From an uncultured Parafilimonas sp. (lineage in GTDB: Bacteria > Bacteroidota > Bacteroidia > Chitinophagales > Chitinophagaceae): DNA of 20,111 nt. Below the pieces are notes generated by a model, which saw only the letters and a list, made by a program, of their open reading frames with translations, did not search any database and had not been told where the DNA came from. The stretch is from positions 1 through 20,111 of the forward strand of contig CALAGJ010000104.1 in the NCBI GenBank assembly GCA_937892395.1, in the 5' to 3' direction. This document shows positions 8,198-14,899 of the stretch, piece after piece (position 1 is the first letter of the stretch; every line of letters starts with the position of its first letter). A program made the position numbers and the translations under genes.

Positions 8198-8440
8198 TTG
8201 ATTTATATAAAATCAGTTGATGATTTTACAATATGCAACTGGCTCAGTAAAAAAATAACCGGCACAAACCCCGGTAAAAGCTGGTGTGTGCGGGATGCCA
8301 CTGGTTATGTAATGGCCGTATATAATATAGAAACACAGCAGGTCATACTTAAAGAACAGCACATCTATGGCAGCAGCAGGCTTGGTATTTATAACCGCCA
8401 TGTAAACATGACCAATAATAAGCGGATAGATAAAACTCAA
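8198..8440 (+). pseudogene. RHS-repeat protein fragment
   Basis: A frame is open from a TTG at 8198. It encodes KSWCVRDATGYVMAVYNIE and then LKEQHIYGSSRLGIYNRHV. This is the layout of the RHS/YD-repeat core, in which a YxRDAxGNV block is followed after about 20 residues by an IYGSSRLG block. Full RHS proteins run to hundreds or thousands of residues, so this is an internal piece of about 80 residues with no signal peptide, no upstream repeats and no C-terminal toxin region. It has no ATG start. The frame then continues into the short palindromic repeats up to 8599, which are probably not part of the protein. Confidence 0.6.
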
Positions 8441-8488
8441 AATTTTACCCTATCCGCAGATAAGCAGATACATAAAATTGAAATATTT

Positions 8489-8598
8489 TATCTATTCCCG
8501 CTGTGCGGAATACACCAGAGCGAGGATTTTTATTTATTCCCGCTGTGCGGAATACAGAAAAATGAAAAAATTTCTTTCTCCCAGCTGTCTGGAATATA
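8489..8598. repeat. Three palindromic repeat units, 42-bp period
   Basis: Units start at 8489, 8531 and 8573, exactly 42 bp apart, each about 26 bp long with a variable 16-bp spacer. The first two are nearly identical and share TTCCCGCTGTGCGGAATACA. The third is diverged (CCCAGCTGTCTGGAATATA). Each unit folds on itself: TTCC-GC/GC-GGAA with a bulged C in units 1 and 2, and CCAG/CTGG around CTGT in unit 3. Read on the plus strand the units spell FYLFPLCGI; on the minus strand they spell VFRTAGI. This looks like a small REP-like array sitting right behind the RHS fragment. Confidence 0.75.
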
Positions 8599-8627
8599 AT
8601 AAATGAATTTGTTGATTTTTCTCTCTG

Positions 8628-8658
8628 TGATGAATTGTACACTGTAAGCAATTCATCA
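8628..8658 (+). terminator. 10-bp inverted repeat followed by a T-tract
   Basis: TGATGAATTG (8628-8637) and CAATTCATCA (8649-8658) are perfect complements around an 11-base loop. They are followed by ATTCTTTTTCTG. The stem is A/T-rich, so termination would be weak. It could equally be the end of a small mobile element. It lies between the palindromic repeats and the structured element near 8750. Confidence 0.4.
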
Positions 8659-8753
8659 ATTCTTTTTCTGGGCAGGAATGTTATGCTATCGACCGAAAAT
8701 AGTGGGTGAGGGATTAGGAATGTATCTTTTATTTTATTTTGGTATTCGTGCAT

Positions 8754-8850
8754 TTCGCTGCGCTTCAATTGAAACGGAAAGACCGGAGCGCAGTGAGGAC
8801 TTGTAGTGTAAAGCCCGACCCGCAGGGGCACACCCAAACTCGCCTTAGTT
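8754..8850. repeat. Structured element resembling a dispersed Bacteroidota repeat
   Basis: Two hairpins lie back to back. The first pairs CGCTGCGCTTC (8756-8766) with GGAGCGCAGTG (8785-8795), 11 pairs including two G-T. The second pairs GTGT/ACAC and GCCC/GGGC within 8806-8833. The stretch is visibly richer in G+C than its surroundings. Its wording (GAAACGGAAAGACCGGAGCG, then AAGCCCGACCCGCAGGGGCA) matches my memory of an interspersed repeat common in Bacteroidota genomes. A 148-codon minus-strand frame (8445-8891) crosses it and the palindromic repeats, but its composition reads as repeat translation rather than a protein. Copies elsewhere cannot be tested here. Confidence 0.55.
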
Positions 8851-9089
8851 TCTAACCAAATATAAAAACTAAAAATCGACATAGTATTCACTACTTAGTG
8901 CATTTAATTAGCATCTGTTATAAAATGTAATGGAATTTCTGAAATATTAGATTTTATCGATTGTTCTTCTCAACCAAATAGCGCAATCCAACCACAATGG
9001 ACAGGATTGTTGGTAAGCATATTACACATAATTTTTCATGTTTGTAATTGGCTTCCACAATTTTCGTTTTTATAGAATTATCTATCACC

Positions 9090-9097
9090 TATATTTG
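9090..9097 (+). promoter_or_regulatory. Bacteroidota -7 promoter element for nusB
   Basis: TATATTTG matches the TAnnTTTG consensus of the Bacteroidota primary sigma factor exactly and ends 26 bp before the nusB start codon. A T-rich stretch at 9061-9070 could serve as a weak -33 region. It would drive the nusB-DUF1573-yajC-coaE run. Confidence 0.6.
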
Positions 9098-9123
9098 CCA
9101 CGAAAAAAATTGTTCTTTCAAAA

Positions 9124-10068
9124 ATGCTCAGTAGAAGAAATGTTCGGATTAAAGTAATGCAAACCCTTTATCAGGTAGAGATGAAGGAGATTACAAAAAC
9201 AGAAGACGCCGTACATACACTCAGGCAGATGATTCATAAATCAACCGATCTTTTTAATTATCTTGTATATATATTAGTAGAAATAACCCGCTACGCTGAA
9301 ACAGATGCCGTAAACAGGGCTAATAAAAATATTGTAACCAGCGATGATTTGCAGGTGAATAAAAAAATTCTACAGAATACAGTAATAGAACGCATTTGTG
9401 CTACAAAAGCTTACCAAGATTTTATTGAAGAAAAAGTAAAACCTTTTGATGATACAGAAAAACACATCAAAAGATTATATGCCAATCTTTTGAAAAGCCA
9501 GGCTTATCAGTTTTATATAGAAGCTGATGCATCTAATCAAAATTCTGACAAAGAAATTCTTACATTTATCTACAAAGAATTGATGGATGCCGATGAAAGT
9601 TTTAATCTTCATCTTGCTGAGCATTTTAGCAATTGGGAGGATGAATATGATGGAATATTACTCCTGATGATGCACTATTTTAATAAACCTCAGGCATTTA
9701 ACCTTGCTGATTTATTGGGTGATGTCAAATGGAAATATGCTTCCGATTTATTGCAATCAGTTATGAATAAAAAGGAAATTCTTCATGAGGAAATCATCAA
9801 CCGTTTGAGGAATTGGGAGCCGGACAGAATTGCAATTTTAGATATGATCATTCTTCAACTGGGTGTATCCGAATTTCTATATTTTGAAACGATACCTCCA
9901 AAAGTTACTATTAATGAATACATTGATTTGGCAAAAGCATATAGCACTGTTCATAGTGGACAATTTATAAATGGTGTTCTTGATAATATCCACAAAGAAT
10001 TCCTACGTCAAAATAAAATGCATAAAATTGAATTACCCGCCAAAAGTTCACCAAACATTTCAAACTAA
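9124..10068 (+). CDS. nusB: Transcription antitermination factor NusB (long Bacteroidota form)
   Basis: NusB binds boxA with NusE/S10 and supports antitermination in rRNA operons. The protein has 314 residues, about twice the E. coli length, as is usual in Bacteroidota. It opens with LSRRNVRIKVMQTLYQVE, the NusB first-helix motif. The C-terminal half holds the conserved core: NRLRNWEPDRIAILDMIILQLGVSEFLYF (about 235-263, shown here as one helix pair) and then PPKVTINEYIDLAKAYST and SGQFINGVLDNI. The middle part is helical and poorly conserved. It is the first gene of a tight plus-strand run and has a matching promoter element 26 bp upstream. Confidence 0.93.
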   Translation: MLSRRNVRIKVMQTLYQVEMKEITKTEDAVHTLRQMIHKSTDLFNYLVYILVEITRYAETDAVNRANKNIVTSDDLQVNKKILQNTVIERICATKAYQDFIEEKVKPFDDTEKHIKRLYANLLKSQAYQFYIEADASNQNSDKEILTFIYKELMDADESFNLHLAEHFSNWEDEYDGILLLMMHYFNKPQAFNLADLLGDVKWKYASDLLQSVMNKKEILHEEIINRLRNWEPDRIAILDMIILQLGVSEFLYFETIPPKVTINEYIDLAKAYSTVHSGQFINGVLDNIHKEFLRQNKMHKIELPAKSSPNISN

Positions 10069-10075
10069 ATTTATC

Positions 10076-10549
10076 ATGAAATACCTATTATTTATCAGTT
10101 ATTTATTTGTCTTTTCCTCATGTATGCCAGAGGACAAACAGTCAGACGAGGCTAAGCAGGAAGGCACAGCGCCAAATGTGGTTCCATACCTTTCAGACTC
10201 TTCTAAGTTTACAATTTATTCCTGGAAAGATACGATGCTTGATTTTGGCACCGTAACCAAAGGAAAAATGGTAGAAATAAAATTTATTTGTACCAATACA
10301 GGTACAAAAGATCTTGTATTGGCCAATGTAAAACCCAGCTGTGGGTGCACACTTGCAGATTATACTAAGCAGCCCATTGCACCCGGTAAAACAGGTTTTA
10401 TTACTGCAAAGTTTGATAGCAATAAAAGTCATGGTGGACAGGTGCGAAAAACCATAAGTTATGAAGTAAATAGCGATTATAAACCGAGGTTGGCATTTGC
10501 CGGCACTGTAAATGATCCAAATGCTACAAAAGATTCATCAATCAATTAA
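10076..10549 (+). CDS. DUF1573 lipoprotein
   Basis: The ATG at 10076, 7 bp after the nusB stop, gives 157 residues that open with a lipoprotein signal: LLFISYLFVFSSC, with C16 as the lipid anchor. An earlier in-frame ATG (9971) lies inside nusB and would bury the signal. The mature part is one Ig-like beta domain of the DUF1573 type: MLDFGTVTKGKMVEIKF, FICTNTG-like and VKPSCGCTLADYTKQPI, then IAPGKTGFITAKFDS. The PSCGCT motif, with two close cysteines, is the family hallmark. DUF1573 genes commonly sit beside nusB and yajC in this phylum. The function is not established; it probably sits in the cell envelope facing the periplasm. Confidence 0.9.
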   Translation: MKYLLFISYLFVFSSCMPEDKQSDEAKQEGTAPNVVPYLSDSSKFTIYSWKDTMLDFGTVTKGKMVEIKFICTNTGTKDLVLANVKPSCGCTLADYTKQPIAPGKTGFITAKFDSNKSHGGQVRKTISYEVNSDYKPRLAFAGTVNDPNATKDSSIN

Positions 10550-10561
10550 TAATAAATAAAA

Positions 10562-10909
10562 ATGAGCCCATTATCTATTCTTTTAATGACTCCGCCGGCC
10601 GGTAGTGGCCAGCAACCTAGTATGACACCTCAGCTTATTATGATGGCTGCTATAGTGTTGGTTTTTTGGTTTTTCATGATTCGCCCCCAGCAGAAAAAAG
10701 CGAAAGATCAAAAAAAATTCCTCGAAAATCTATCCAAAGGTGATAAAATTGTAACCATTGCAGGCATTCATGGTGTTGTAAACAAAATCAATGATGACAA
10801 TACTTTGCAATTGGAAACCAGTCCCGGTAGCTATATCAAAATTGAAAAATCTGCTATTAGTTCAGAATGGACTGCACAAATCAATAAACCCACAGAGGAG
10901 AAGAAATAA
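10562..10909 (+). CDS. yajC: Preprotein translocase subunit YajC
   Basis: YajC is the small accessory membrane subunit of the SecDF-YajC complex, which assists protein export. The 115-residue protein has one membrane helix (about 24-41, LIMMAAIVLVFWFFMI) followed at once by the diagnostic RPQQKKAKDQKKF. The cytoplasmic domain LSKGDKIVTIAGIHGVVNKI (about 59-78) is also typical. The N-terminus is slightly extended with a Pro/Gly/Gln-rich stretch, as in other Bacteroidota. It lies 12 bp after the DUF1573 gene and 14 bp before coaE. In many relatives a YbbR-like gene lies between yajC and coaE; none is present here. Confidence 0.95.
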   Translation: MSPLSILLMTPPAGSGQQPSMTPQLIMMAAIVLVFWFFMIRPQQKKAKDQKKFLENLSKGDKIVTIAGIHGVVNKINDDNTLQLETSPGSYIKIEKSAISSEWTAQINKPTEEKK

Positions 10910-10923
10910 TTGACTGCTTTTTC

Positions 10924-11517
10924 ATGCTGAAAGTAGGACTTACAGGCGGTATAGGCAGTGGCAAATCTGTTGTTGCTAAAATTTTTCAAGTAATTGGTAT
11001 CCCATTATTTGATGCGGATGCAGTTGCAAAAAAAATAATGCAGGAAGATCCTATTATTCAAAGTAAAATTGTTGAAATTTTTGGCCCATCCTCGTATAGT
11101 GCAGGTGAACTGAATAGAGCATTTATTGCTTCGAAAGTATTTAATGATGCCGAGCTTTTAGCACAGCTAAACGCAATTGTACATCCCGCTACTATTTATG
11201 CTGCGGAGCAATGGATGAAGCAGCAAAATTCACCTTATACCATTAAAGAAGCGGCTTTGCTTTTTGAGTCATCCGGTGCTGCATCTTTGGATTTTATTGT
11301 TGGGGTATCTGCTCCCATGCCGCTGAGGTTGCTTAGAGTAATGAAGCGGGATGGAATGAAACTTGAAGAAGTAAAAGCAAGAATGCATAAGCAAATGGAT
11401 GACAATATTAAGATGAAACTCTGTGATGCTGTCATCATAAATGATGATCAGACACCGCTTTTGCCTCAAATTTTAACTTTGCATGAAAAACTTTTAAGTA
11501 TTTCCACTACTAAATAA
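10924..11517 (+). CDS. coaE: Dephospho-CoA kinase
   Basis: CoaE phosphorylates the 3'-hydroxyl of dephospho-CoA, the last step of coenzyme A synthesis. The 197-residue length is normal. The P-loop GGIGSGKS occupies residues 8-15. It is followed by FQVIGIPLFDADAVAKK, with the DAD substrate motif, and by the lid/CoA-binding segments ALLFESSGA and LRLLRVMKRDG. The start at 10924 places the P-loop at the usual distance from the N-terminus. It is the last gene of the nusB run. The next gene has its own promoter element in the 38-bp gap. Confidence 0.95.
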   Translation: MLKVGLTGGIGSGKSVVAKIFQVIGIPLFDADAVAKKIMQEDPIIQSKIVEIFGPSSYSAGELNRAFIASKVFNDAELLAQLNAIVHPATIYAAEQWMKQQNSPYTIKEAALLFESSGAASLDFIVGVSAPMPLRLLRVMKRDGMKLEEVKARMHKQMDDNIKMKLCDAVIINDDQTPLLPQILTLHEKLLSISTTK

Positions 11518-11531
11518 ACATATTGACAACT

Positions 11532-11539
11532 TATCTTTG
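11532..11539 (+). promoter_or_regulatory. Bacteroidota -7 promoter element for the DUF4920 gene
   Basis: TATCTTTG is an exact TAnnTTTG match, 16 bp before the ATG at 11556, so the transcript would have a very short leader. No clear TTTG -33 element was seen at the expected distance. Confidence 0.55.
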
Positions 11540-11555
11540 TTTAAAATTTTAGGTT

Positions 11556-12011
11556 ATGATAAAAGGTATAATGGGTATAGCAGTTTTTGTTTTTTGTGTT
11601 TCATTGGTGCATGCACAACAAGGCACTTTGTATGGCAAATCATTTGAAACTGAAAAAGCAATTGATGCATCACAGCTTCCAAACTTGCTGAGCAATACCA
11701 CAGAAGTAAAGGATGTAGTAGCCAAAGGAAAAATAACGGCAGTATGTCAGGCAATGGGCTGTTGGATGAAAGTAGATGTGGGCAATGGTCAGGACATGAT
11801 GATAAAATTTGGTGATCATGCTTTTACACTACCAATGGATGTAAGTGGCAAAACTGCAGTATTTACTGGCACTCTAATGATGAAAACTACAACGGTAAAA
11901 GAGCTTCGCCATTATGCAGAGGATGCAGGTAAAAGCAAAGAAGAAATCGAAAAAATTACTGAAGCAAAAAATGAAATGCGCTTTGTAGCCACAGGTGTTT
12001 ATCTTATGTAA
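11556..12011 (+). CDS. Secreted DUF4920 protein
   Basis: A 151-residue protein with a Sec signal peptide: K3, hydrophobic GIMGIAVFVFCVSLV, cleavage after HAQ near residue 21. The mature part matches DUF4920: YGKSFETEKAIDASQLP, then VVAKGKITAVCQAMGCWMKV with the conserved CQAMGCWM two-cysteine motif (about 63-70), and TAVFTGTLMMKTTTVKELRHYAEDAG. The fold is probably a small beta-barrel, and the CxxxGCW motif hints at metal or thiol chemistry, but no activity is known. It is transcribed from its own promoter and closed by a strong terminator at 12032-12059. Confidence 0.85.
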   Translation: MIKGIMGIAVFVFCVSLVHAQQGTLYGKSFETEKAIDASQLPNLLSNTTEVKDVVAKGKITAVCQAMGCWMKVDVGNGQDMMIKFGDHAFTLPMDVSGKTAVFTGTLMMKTTTVKELRHYAEDAGKSKEEIEKITEAKNEMRFVATGVYLM

Positions 12012-12031
12012 CTCTATAGAAAATGAATTAT

Positions 12032-12059
12032 AAACCGGATGATATAGTCCGGTTTTTTT
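12032..12059 (+). terminator. Intrinsic terminator after the DUF4920 gene
   Basis: AAACCGGA (12032-12039) and TCCGGTTT (12048-12055) form an 8-bp stem with an 8-base loop, and the T-run continues to 12059. It begins 20 bp after the stop codon. This is the clearest rho-independent terminator in the window. Confidence 0.9.
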
Positions 12060-12217
12060 ATGCCGACTAATTTGCAGTGATTATGATATGTTTGAACTAT
12101 ATGCGCTCATGTTTTGCCATTGCATTTTAAAAAAAATCGTCTGTAAAGCCTGTTTTTAAACAGCCATCACAAAAATTACATTTTACTTAATAAATCAATC
12201 ACCATCTGTTTATAAAA

Positions 12218-13120
12218 ATGTTGGATACCTCTTTTATACAAAAGCCTATTGTAGCATGCATTAGACCCTCATGGGGATTAGACAATATTGATATTGATGT
12301 ATTAAGGTTGGATAAAATACACCCCATTATCAGTGGAAACAAATGGTATAAATTGAAATTGTATGTAGCAAAGGCCATTGAGGAAAAAAAATCTGTCACA
12401 ACATTTGGCGGTGGTTGGAGTAATCATATAGTGGCCACAGCATTTGCTTGTAAACAAATGGGCATTCCCTGCAAGGGAATTATAAGAGGTATCTATGATA
12501 TTGAAAAATCTGCCATGCTTAGTGATGCTGCTTGCTATGGCATGGAATTGATTTTTTTGCAGAAGGCCGCATTTGCTGAAGCAAAACAAAATTGGCATGA
12601 TGAACAGGCATTAATCATTCCGGAAGGAGGTTTAGGAGTAGCTGGTGTGCAAGGAATGATGACATTAAAAAATGATGTGCCAGATATGGCAAATTACACC
12701 CATATCATTTGTGCAGCAGGCACGGGTACAATGGCTGCCGGACTTTTATCCATTACCGATGCGCATCAAAAACTGTTGGCAATAAATGTTACAAAAAATA
12801 ATCCTGAAACTAAACGGACTATCCAAGCTTTTACTGCGCCTCATTTGCACAAAAGGCTAGAAATGCTGGATAACTATCACTTTGGTGGCTACGCCAAAAA
12901 ATCTGATCAGCTGATTGACTTTATGAATGATATCTGGAAGGACCTTATGCTGCCGTTAGATTTTGTTTATACCGCCCGCAGTTTTTATGCATTAAAAAAT
13001 GAAATGGCGCAGGCTCATTTCCCGAAGGGATCCAAAATACTTTTTATACATAGTGGAGGGCTACAAGGAAACAGGTCAATACCAAAAGAACTGCTTTTGT
13101 ACAATCATTTCGCATATTAG
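12218..13120 (+). CDS. D-cysteine desulfhydrase / 1-aminocyclopropane-1-carboxylate deaminase-like PLP enzyme
   Basis: A 300-residue fold-type II PLP enzyme of the ACC deaminase/D-cysteine desulfhydrase family. The internal-aldimine lysine is K42 in SGNKWYKLK, aligned with K51 of Pseudomonas ACC deaminase (GGNKTRKLEY). The carboxylate-binding loop is GGGWSNH (64-70), and the phosphate-binding glycine-rich loop is CAAGTGTMAAG. The ACC deaminase family has SNQ where this protein has SNH, and the protein is shorter than the roughly 340 residues of true ACC deaminases. D-cysteine or another D-amino acid is therefore the likelier substrate, though this cannot be decided here. The gene ends tail to tail with the DUF2027-Smr gene, overlapping it by 4 bp. 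Confidence 0.8.
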   Translation: MLDTSFIQKPIVACIRPSWGLDNIDIDVLRLDKIHPIISGNKWYKLKLYVAKAIEEKKSVTTFGGGWSNHIVATAFACKQMGIPCKGIIRGIYDIEKSAMLSDAACYGMELIFLQKAAFAEAKQNWHDEQALIIPEGGLGVAGVQGMMTLKNDVPDMANYTHIICAAGTGTMAAGLLSITDAHQKLLAINVTKNNPETKRTIQAFTAPHLHKRLEMLDNYHFGGYAKKSDQLIDFMNDIWKDLMLPLDFVYTARSFYALKNEMAQAHFPKGSKILFIHSGGLQGNRSIPKELLLYNHFAY

Positions 13121-14133
13121 TATTTGAAATATATTTCTGTAGCACCATATCCGTAGGCAGGATGATATTGATTGATGAAGCTATTGATGAATTTTTTGGA
13201 TTTCAATATTTCATGCAACTCGTCTTTGAGTTTACCAGTTCCTACACCGTGAATAACAGTAAGGTTTGGCATGCGATGTTCGATTGAAACCCAATACCAT
13301 TTGTCAAACTCAGCAAGCTGCATTTCCAAAATGGCATAATTGTCTAAACCTTTGTAGTCATCTGTTATTTTATCAATATGTAAATCTATGACACTGCGTG
13401 GTGTAGGTGTATTGGGTTGTTTTTTCGGTAATGCTTTGTTGCCGATTTTTATATCTTGAGCGGATTGTTTTAAATCAATATGCTTTTTATCTGGCCATAT
13501 ATTAAACAACTCAAATTGTAGCATCGGCTCATTTTTAATGCGTATTTCCTGAGCCATCTTAAATATTTGTTTTGAACGAATTTTCTTTTCTATTGTAATG
13601 GCTCTCTCTTTCCCTTTTTCCGGATTAGTCATTTCCATTTCAAAACTAAGTACAGGATTATCACTAAAGGTTTCAAATGCTATATCATGTAAATAAAAAT
13701 CTTTATGCGGATGTATTTGAGATGTTAATTCAAATTGACTGCTATCATCTATAAATTGATTATAAATAAATTGATAAGCTTGATTATTTTTATTATGTAA
13801 GTAAATTTTAAAGGACTGAATTATTTCATCATTAAAATCATCTAATTCATACACGGGTAACAAATACAGCCATACTCCTTCATCAGGAATCTGCGAAGGA
13901 GTTACTGTTTTTTCTTTTTTAATTTCATCTATATATTTTTTTGAGGCAGGTTTTGCTTCTTTATTTTTATTTGTAAATCTCAGAAAATAAGGAAAGTCTA
14001 TCTGATCAATATAAGCAGGAAAATGTACTCCCCTTATTTCAATAAGTACCATCTTGTTGTTAATCAATTCAACTACTTTTCCTTCTTCTTTTGTATGCAA
14101 TACAATAATATCATCACCGATTTGGTATTTCAT
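13117..14133 (-). CDS. DUF2027 and Smr domain protein
   Basis: A 338-residue protein in two parts. The N-terminal region (MKYQIGDDIIVLHTKEEGKV...) is a small beta-rich, Tudor/KOW-like module typical of Bacteroidota DUF2027 proteins, followed by a beta-sandwich middle part. The C-terminus (about 243-338) is an Smr domain: VIDLHIDKI near its start, LTVIHGVGTGKLKDELHEIL as the HGxGxGxL motif, and a YGATEIYF end. Smr domains bind or nick nucleic acid and, in recent work on other families, cleave mRNA on stalled ribosomes. Here the role is unknown. No MutS ATPase part is present. The gene is convergent with the PLP enzyme gene. Confidence 0.9.
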   Translation of the reverse strand: MKYQIGDDIIVLHTKEEGKVVELINNKMVLIEIRGVHFPAYIDQIDFPYFLRFTNKNKEAKPASKKYIDEIKKEKTVTPSQIPDEGVWLYLLPVYELDDFNDEIIQSFKIYLHNKNNQAYQFIYNQFIDDSSQFELTSQIHPHKDFYLHDIAFETFSDNPVLSFEMEMTNPEKGKERAITIEKKIRSKQIFKMAQEIRIKNEPMLQFELFNIWPDKKHIDLKQSAQDIKIGNKALPKKQPNTPTPRSVIDLHIDKITDDYKGLDNYAILEMQLAEFDKWYWVSIEHRMPNLTVIHGVGTGKLKDELHEILKSKKFINSFINQYHPAYGYGATEIYFKY

Positions 14134-14236
14134 GCCGCAAAAATATGTGACTAAATGAATCGTTAGTTTCGTAAATTCATTGGTACAAACTTAATAGGAG
14201 GGTTATTCCTTTTTTTTATGACGATGATGAGTACAT

Positions 14237-14244
14237 TATATTTG
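14237..14244 (+). promoter_or_regulatory. Exact TAnnTTTG element in the gap before the coiled-coil gene
   Basis: TATATTTG matches the Bacteroidota -7 consensus. It lies 8 bp before the ATG of a candidate 46-codon frame and about 185 bp before the coiled-coil membrane gene, either of which it might serve. Confidence 0.4.
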
Positions 14245-14252
14245 TTTGGAGG

Positions 14253-14393
14253 ATGGGATTTTTTCGAGTATTCTTTTATTGGACAACGCTAATGCATAAA
14301 AAATGGGTTAAAGTAGCACCCAGAGATGATAAAAAGTTAATCCAAACCTTTTGCTCACCATTACATGAAGATATCATCGAATACTGTGAGTAA
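14253..14393 (+). CDS. Candidate small protein of 46 residues
   Basis: The frame starts at ATG 14253, preceded directly by GGAGG, and ends with TAA. It gives MGFFRVFFYWTTLMHKKW..., continuing with KVAPRDDKKLIQTFCSPLHE and a short acidic end. The C-terminal 33 residues look protein-like (mixed charge, no low complexity), and a second ATG at 14292 would start just that part. An exact -7 promoter element is 8 bp upstream of the first ATG, so a transcript could be almost leaderless. I do not recognise the protein. It may be a relic or chance frame in the 295-bp gap between DUF2027-Smr and the coiled-coil gene. Confidence 0.3.
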   Translation: MGFFRVFFYWTTLMHKKWVKVAPRDDKKLIQTFCSPLHEDIIEYCE

Positions 14394-14428
14394 TATTTTT
14401 CCAATTAATCATACCTTCACGGCGTTTA

Positions 14429-14824
14429 ATGGAAAAGAACAAAACGATATCAACGATAAGACGCCTGCGCAATCGTTATCGTCTAATGATAATGAATGAT
14501 GATACATTTGAAGAGATTGCAACTTTTAGGCTTTCCAGACTAAGCGTGTACATAACCATGAGTAGTATTTTTGTTTTATTAACAGGTTTTACTGTGGCAT
14601 TGCTTGTATTTACACCGCTTAAGTATTATATACCCGGATATGGAAAAAAGGAAAATTCAGCCGAGCTTCAGCAAATGAAAATTAAAACGGATTCACTAGA
14701 AAATGCCATGCGTTTTAAAGACCAATATCTAAAAGATTTACGCACAGTACTGGAAGGGAAAAATCCGGTAATTAAAGATACCACTGCCATAGTGCTGCCC
14801 AAGCAAGAAATGGCCACCGAATAA
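14429..14824 (+). CDS. Membrane-anchored coiled-coil protein resembling the N-terminus of M23 peptidases
   Basis: A 131-residue protein with a basic cytoplasmic start (RRLRNRYRLMIMNDDTFEEI), one membrane helix (about 41-63, ITMSSIFVLLTGFTVALLVF) and a short periplasmic part. The latter has a helical heptad stretch (ENSAELQQMKIKTDSLENAM, then FKDQYLKDLRTVLEGK). The layout NDxTFEE - SLRLSRL - membrane helix - TPLKYYIPGY recalls the N-terminus of flavobacterial LytM/M23 peptidases. The peptidase domain with its HxxxD and HxH zinc motifs is absent; the protein stops at PKQEMATE and no LytM sequence follows. It may be a naturally short relative or a truncated gene. It is followed by prfA 75 bp downstream, which has its own promoter element. 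Confidence 0.6.
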   Translation: MEKNKTISTIRRLRNRYRLMIMNDDTFEEIATFRLSRLSVYITMSSIFVLLTGFTVALLVFTPLKYYIPGYGKKENSAELQQMKIKTDSLENAMRFKDQYLKDLRTVLEGKNPVIKDTTAIVLPKQEMATE

Positions 14825-14852
14825 TCTGGTTTTAATTCTAAAATGCAGCCCC

Positions 14853-14860
14853 TACTTTTG
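14853..14860 (+). promoter_or_regulatory. Bacteroidota -7 promoter element for prfA
   Basis: TACTTTTG is an exact TAnnTTTG match, 39 bp before the prfA start. TGGTTTT at 14827-14833 lies where a -33 element is expected. Confidence 0.6.
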
Positions 14861-14899
14861 CCAACCAAAAAAATTGCCGGCAAGCCGGCTCCATAATAC

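Noticed and set aside
8489..8598. CRISPR array
   Set aside because: There are only three units, the third is degenerate, the spacers are 16 bp, and no cas genes are present.
8754..8850. Integron attC site
   Set aside because: The hairpin layout invites comparison, but no matching pair of GTTRRRY and RYYYAAC ends could be found, and no integrase is adjacent.
8445..8891. 148-codon minus-strand frame as a protein-coding gene
   Set aside because: Its C-terminal half is the translation of the 42-bp palindromic repeats (VFRTAGI units) and its N-terminal half crosses the double-hairpin element; the content is explained by repeats.
9971..10075. Longer DUF1573 protein starting inside nusB
   Set aside because: It would overlap nusB by about 100 bp and place residues before the lipoprotein signal; ATG 10076 fits.
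14186..14218. Terminator AGGA...TCCT followed by eight T before 14218
   Set aside because: The stem has only four pairs, and the genes on either side diverge from this gap, so none would need it.
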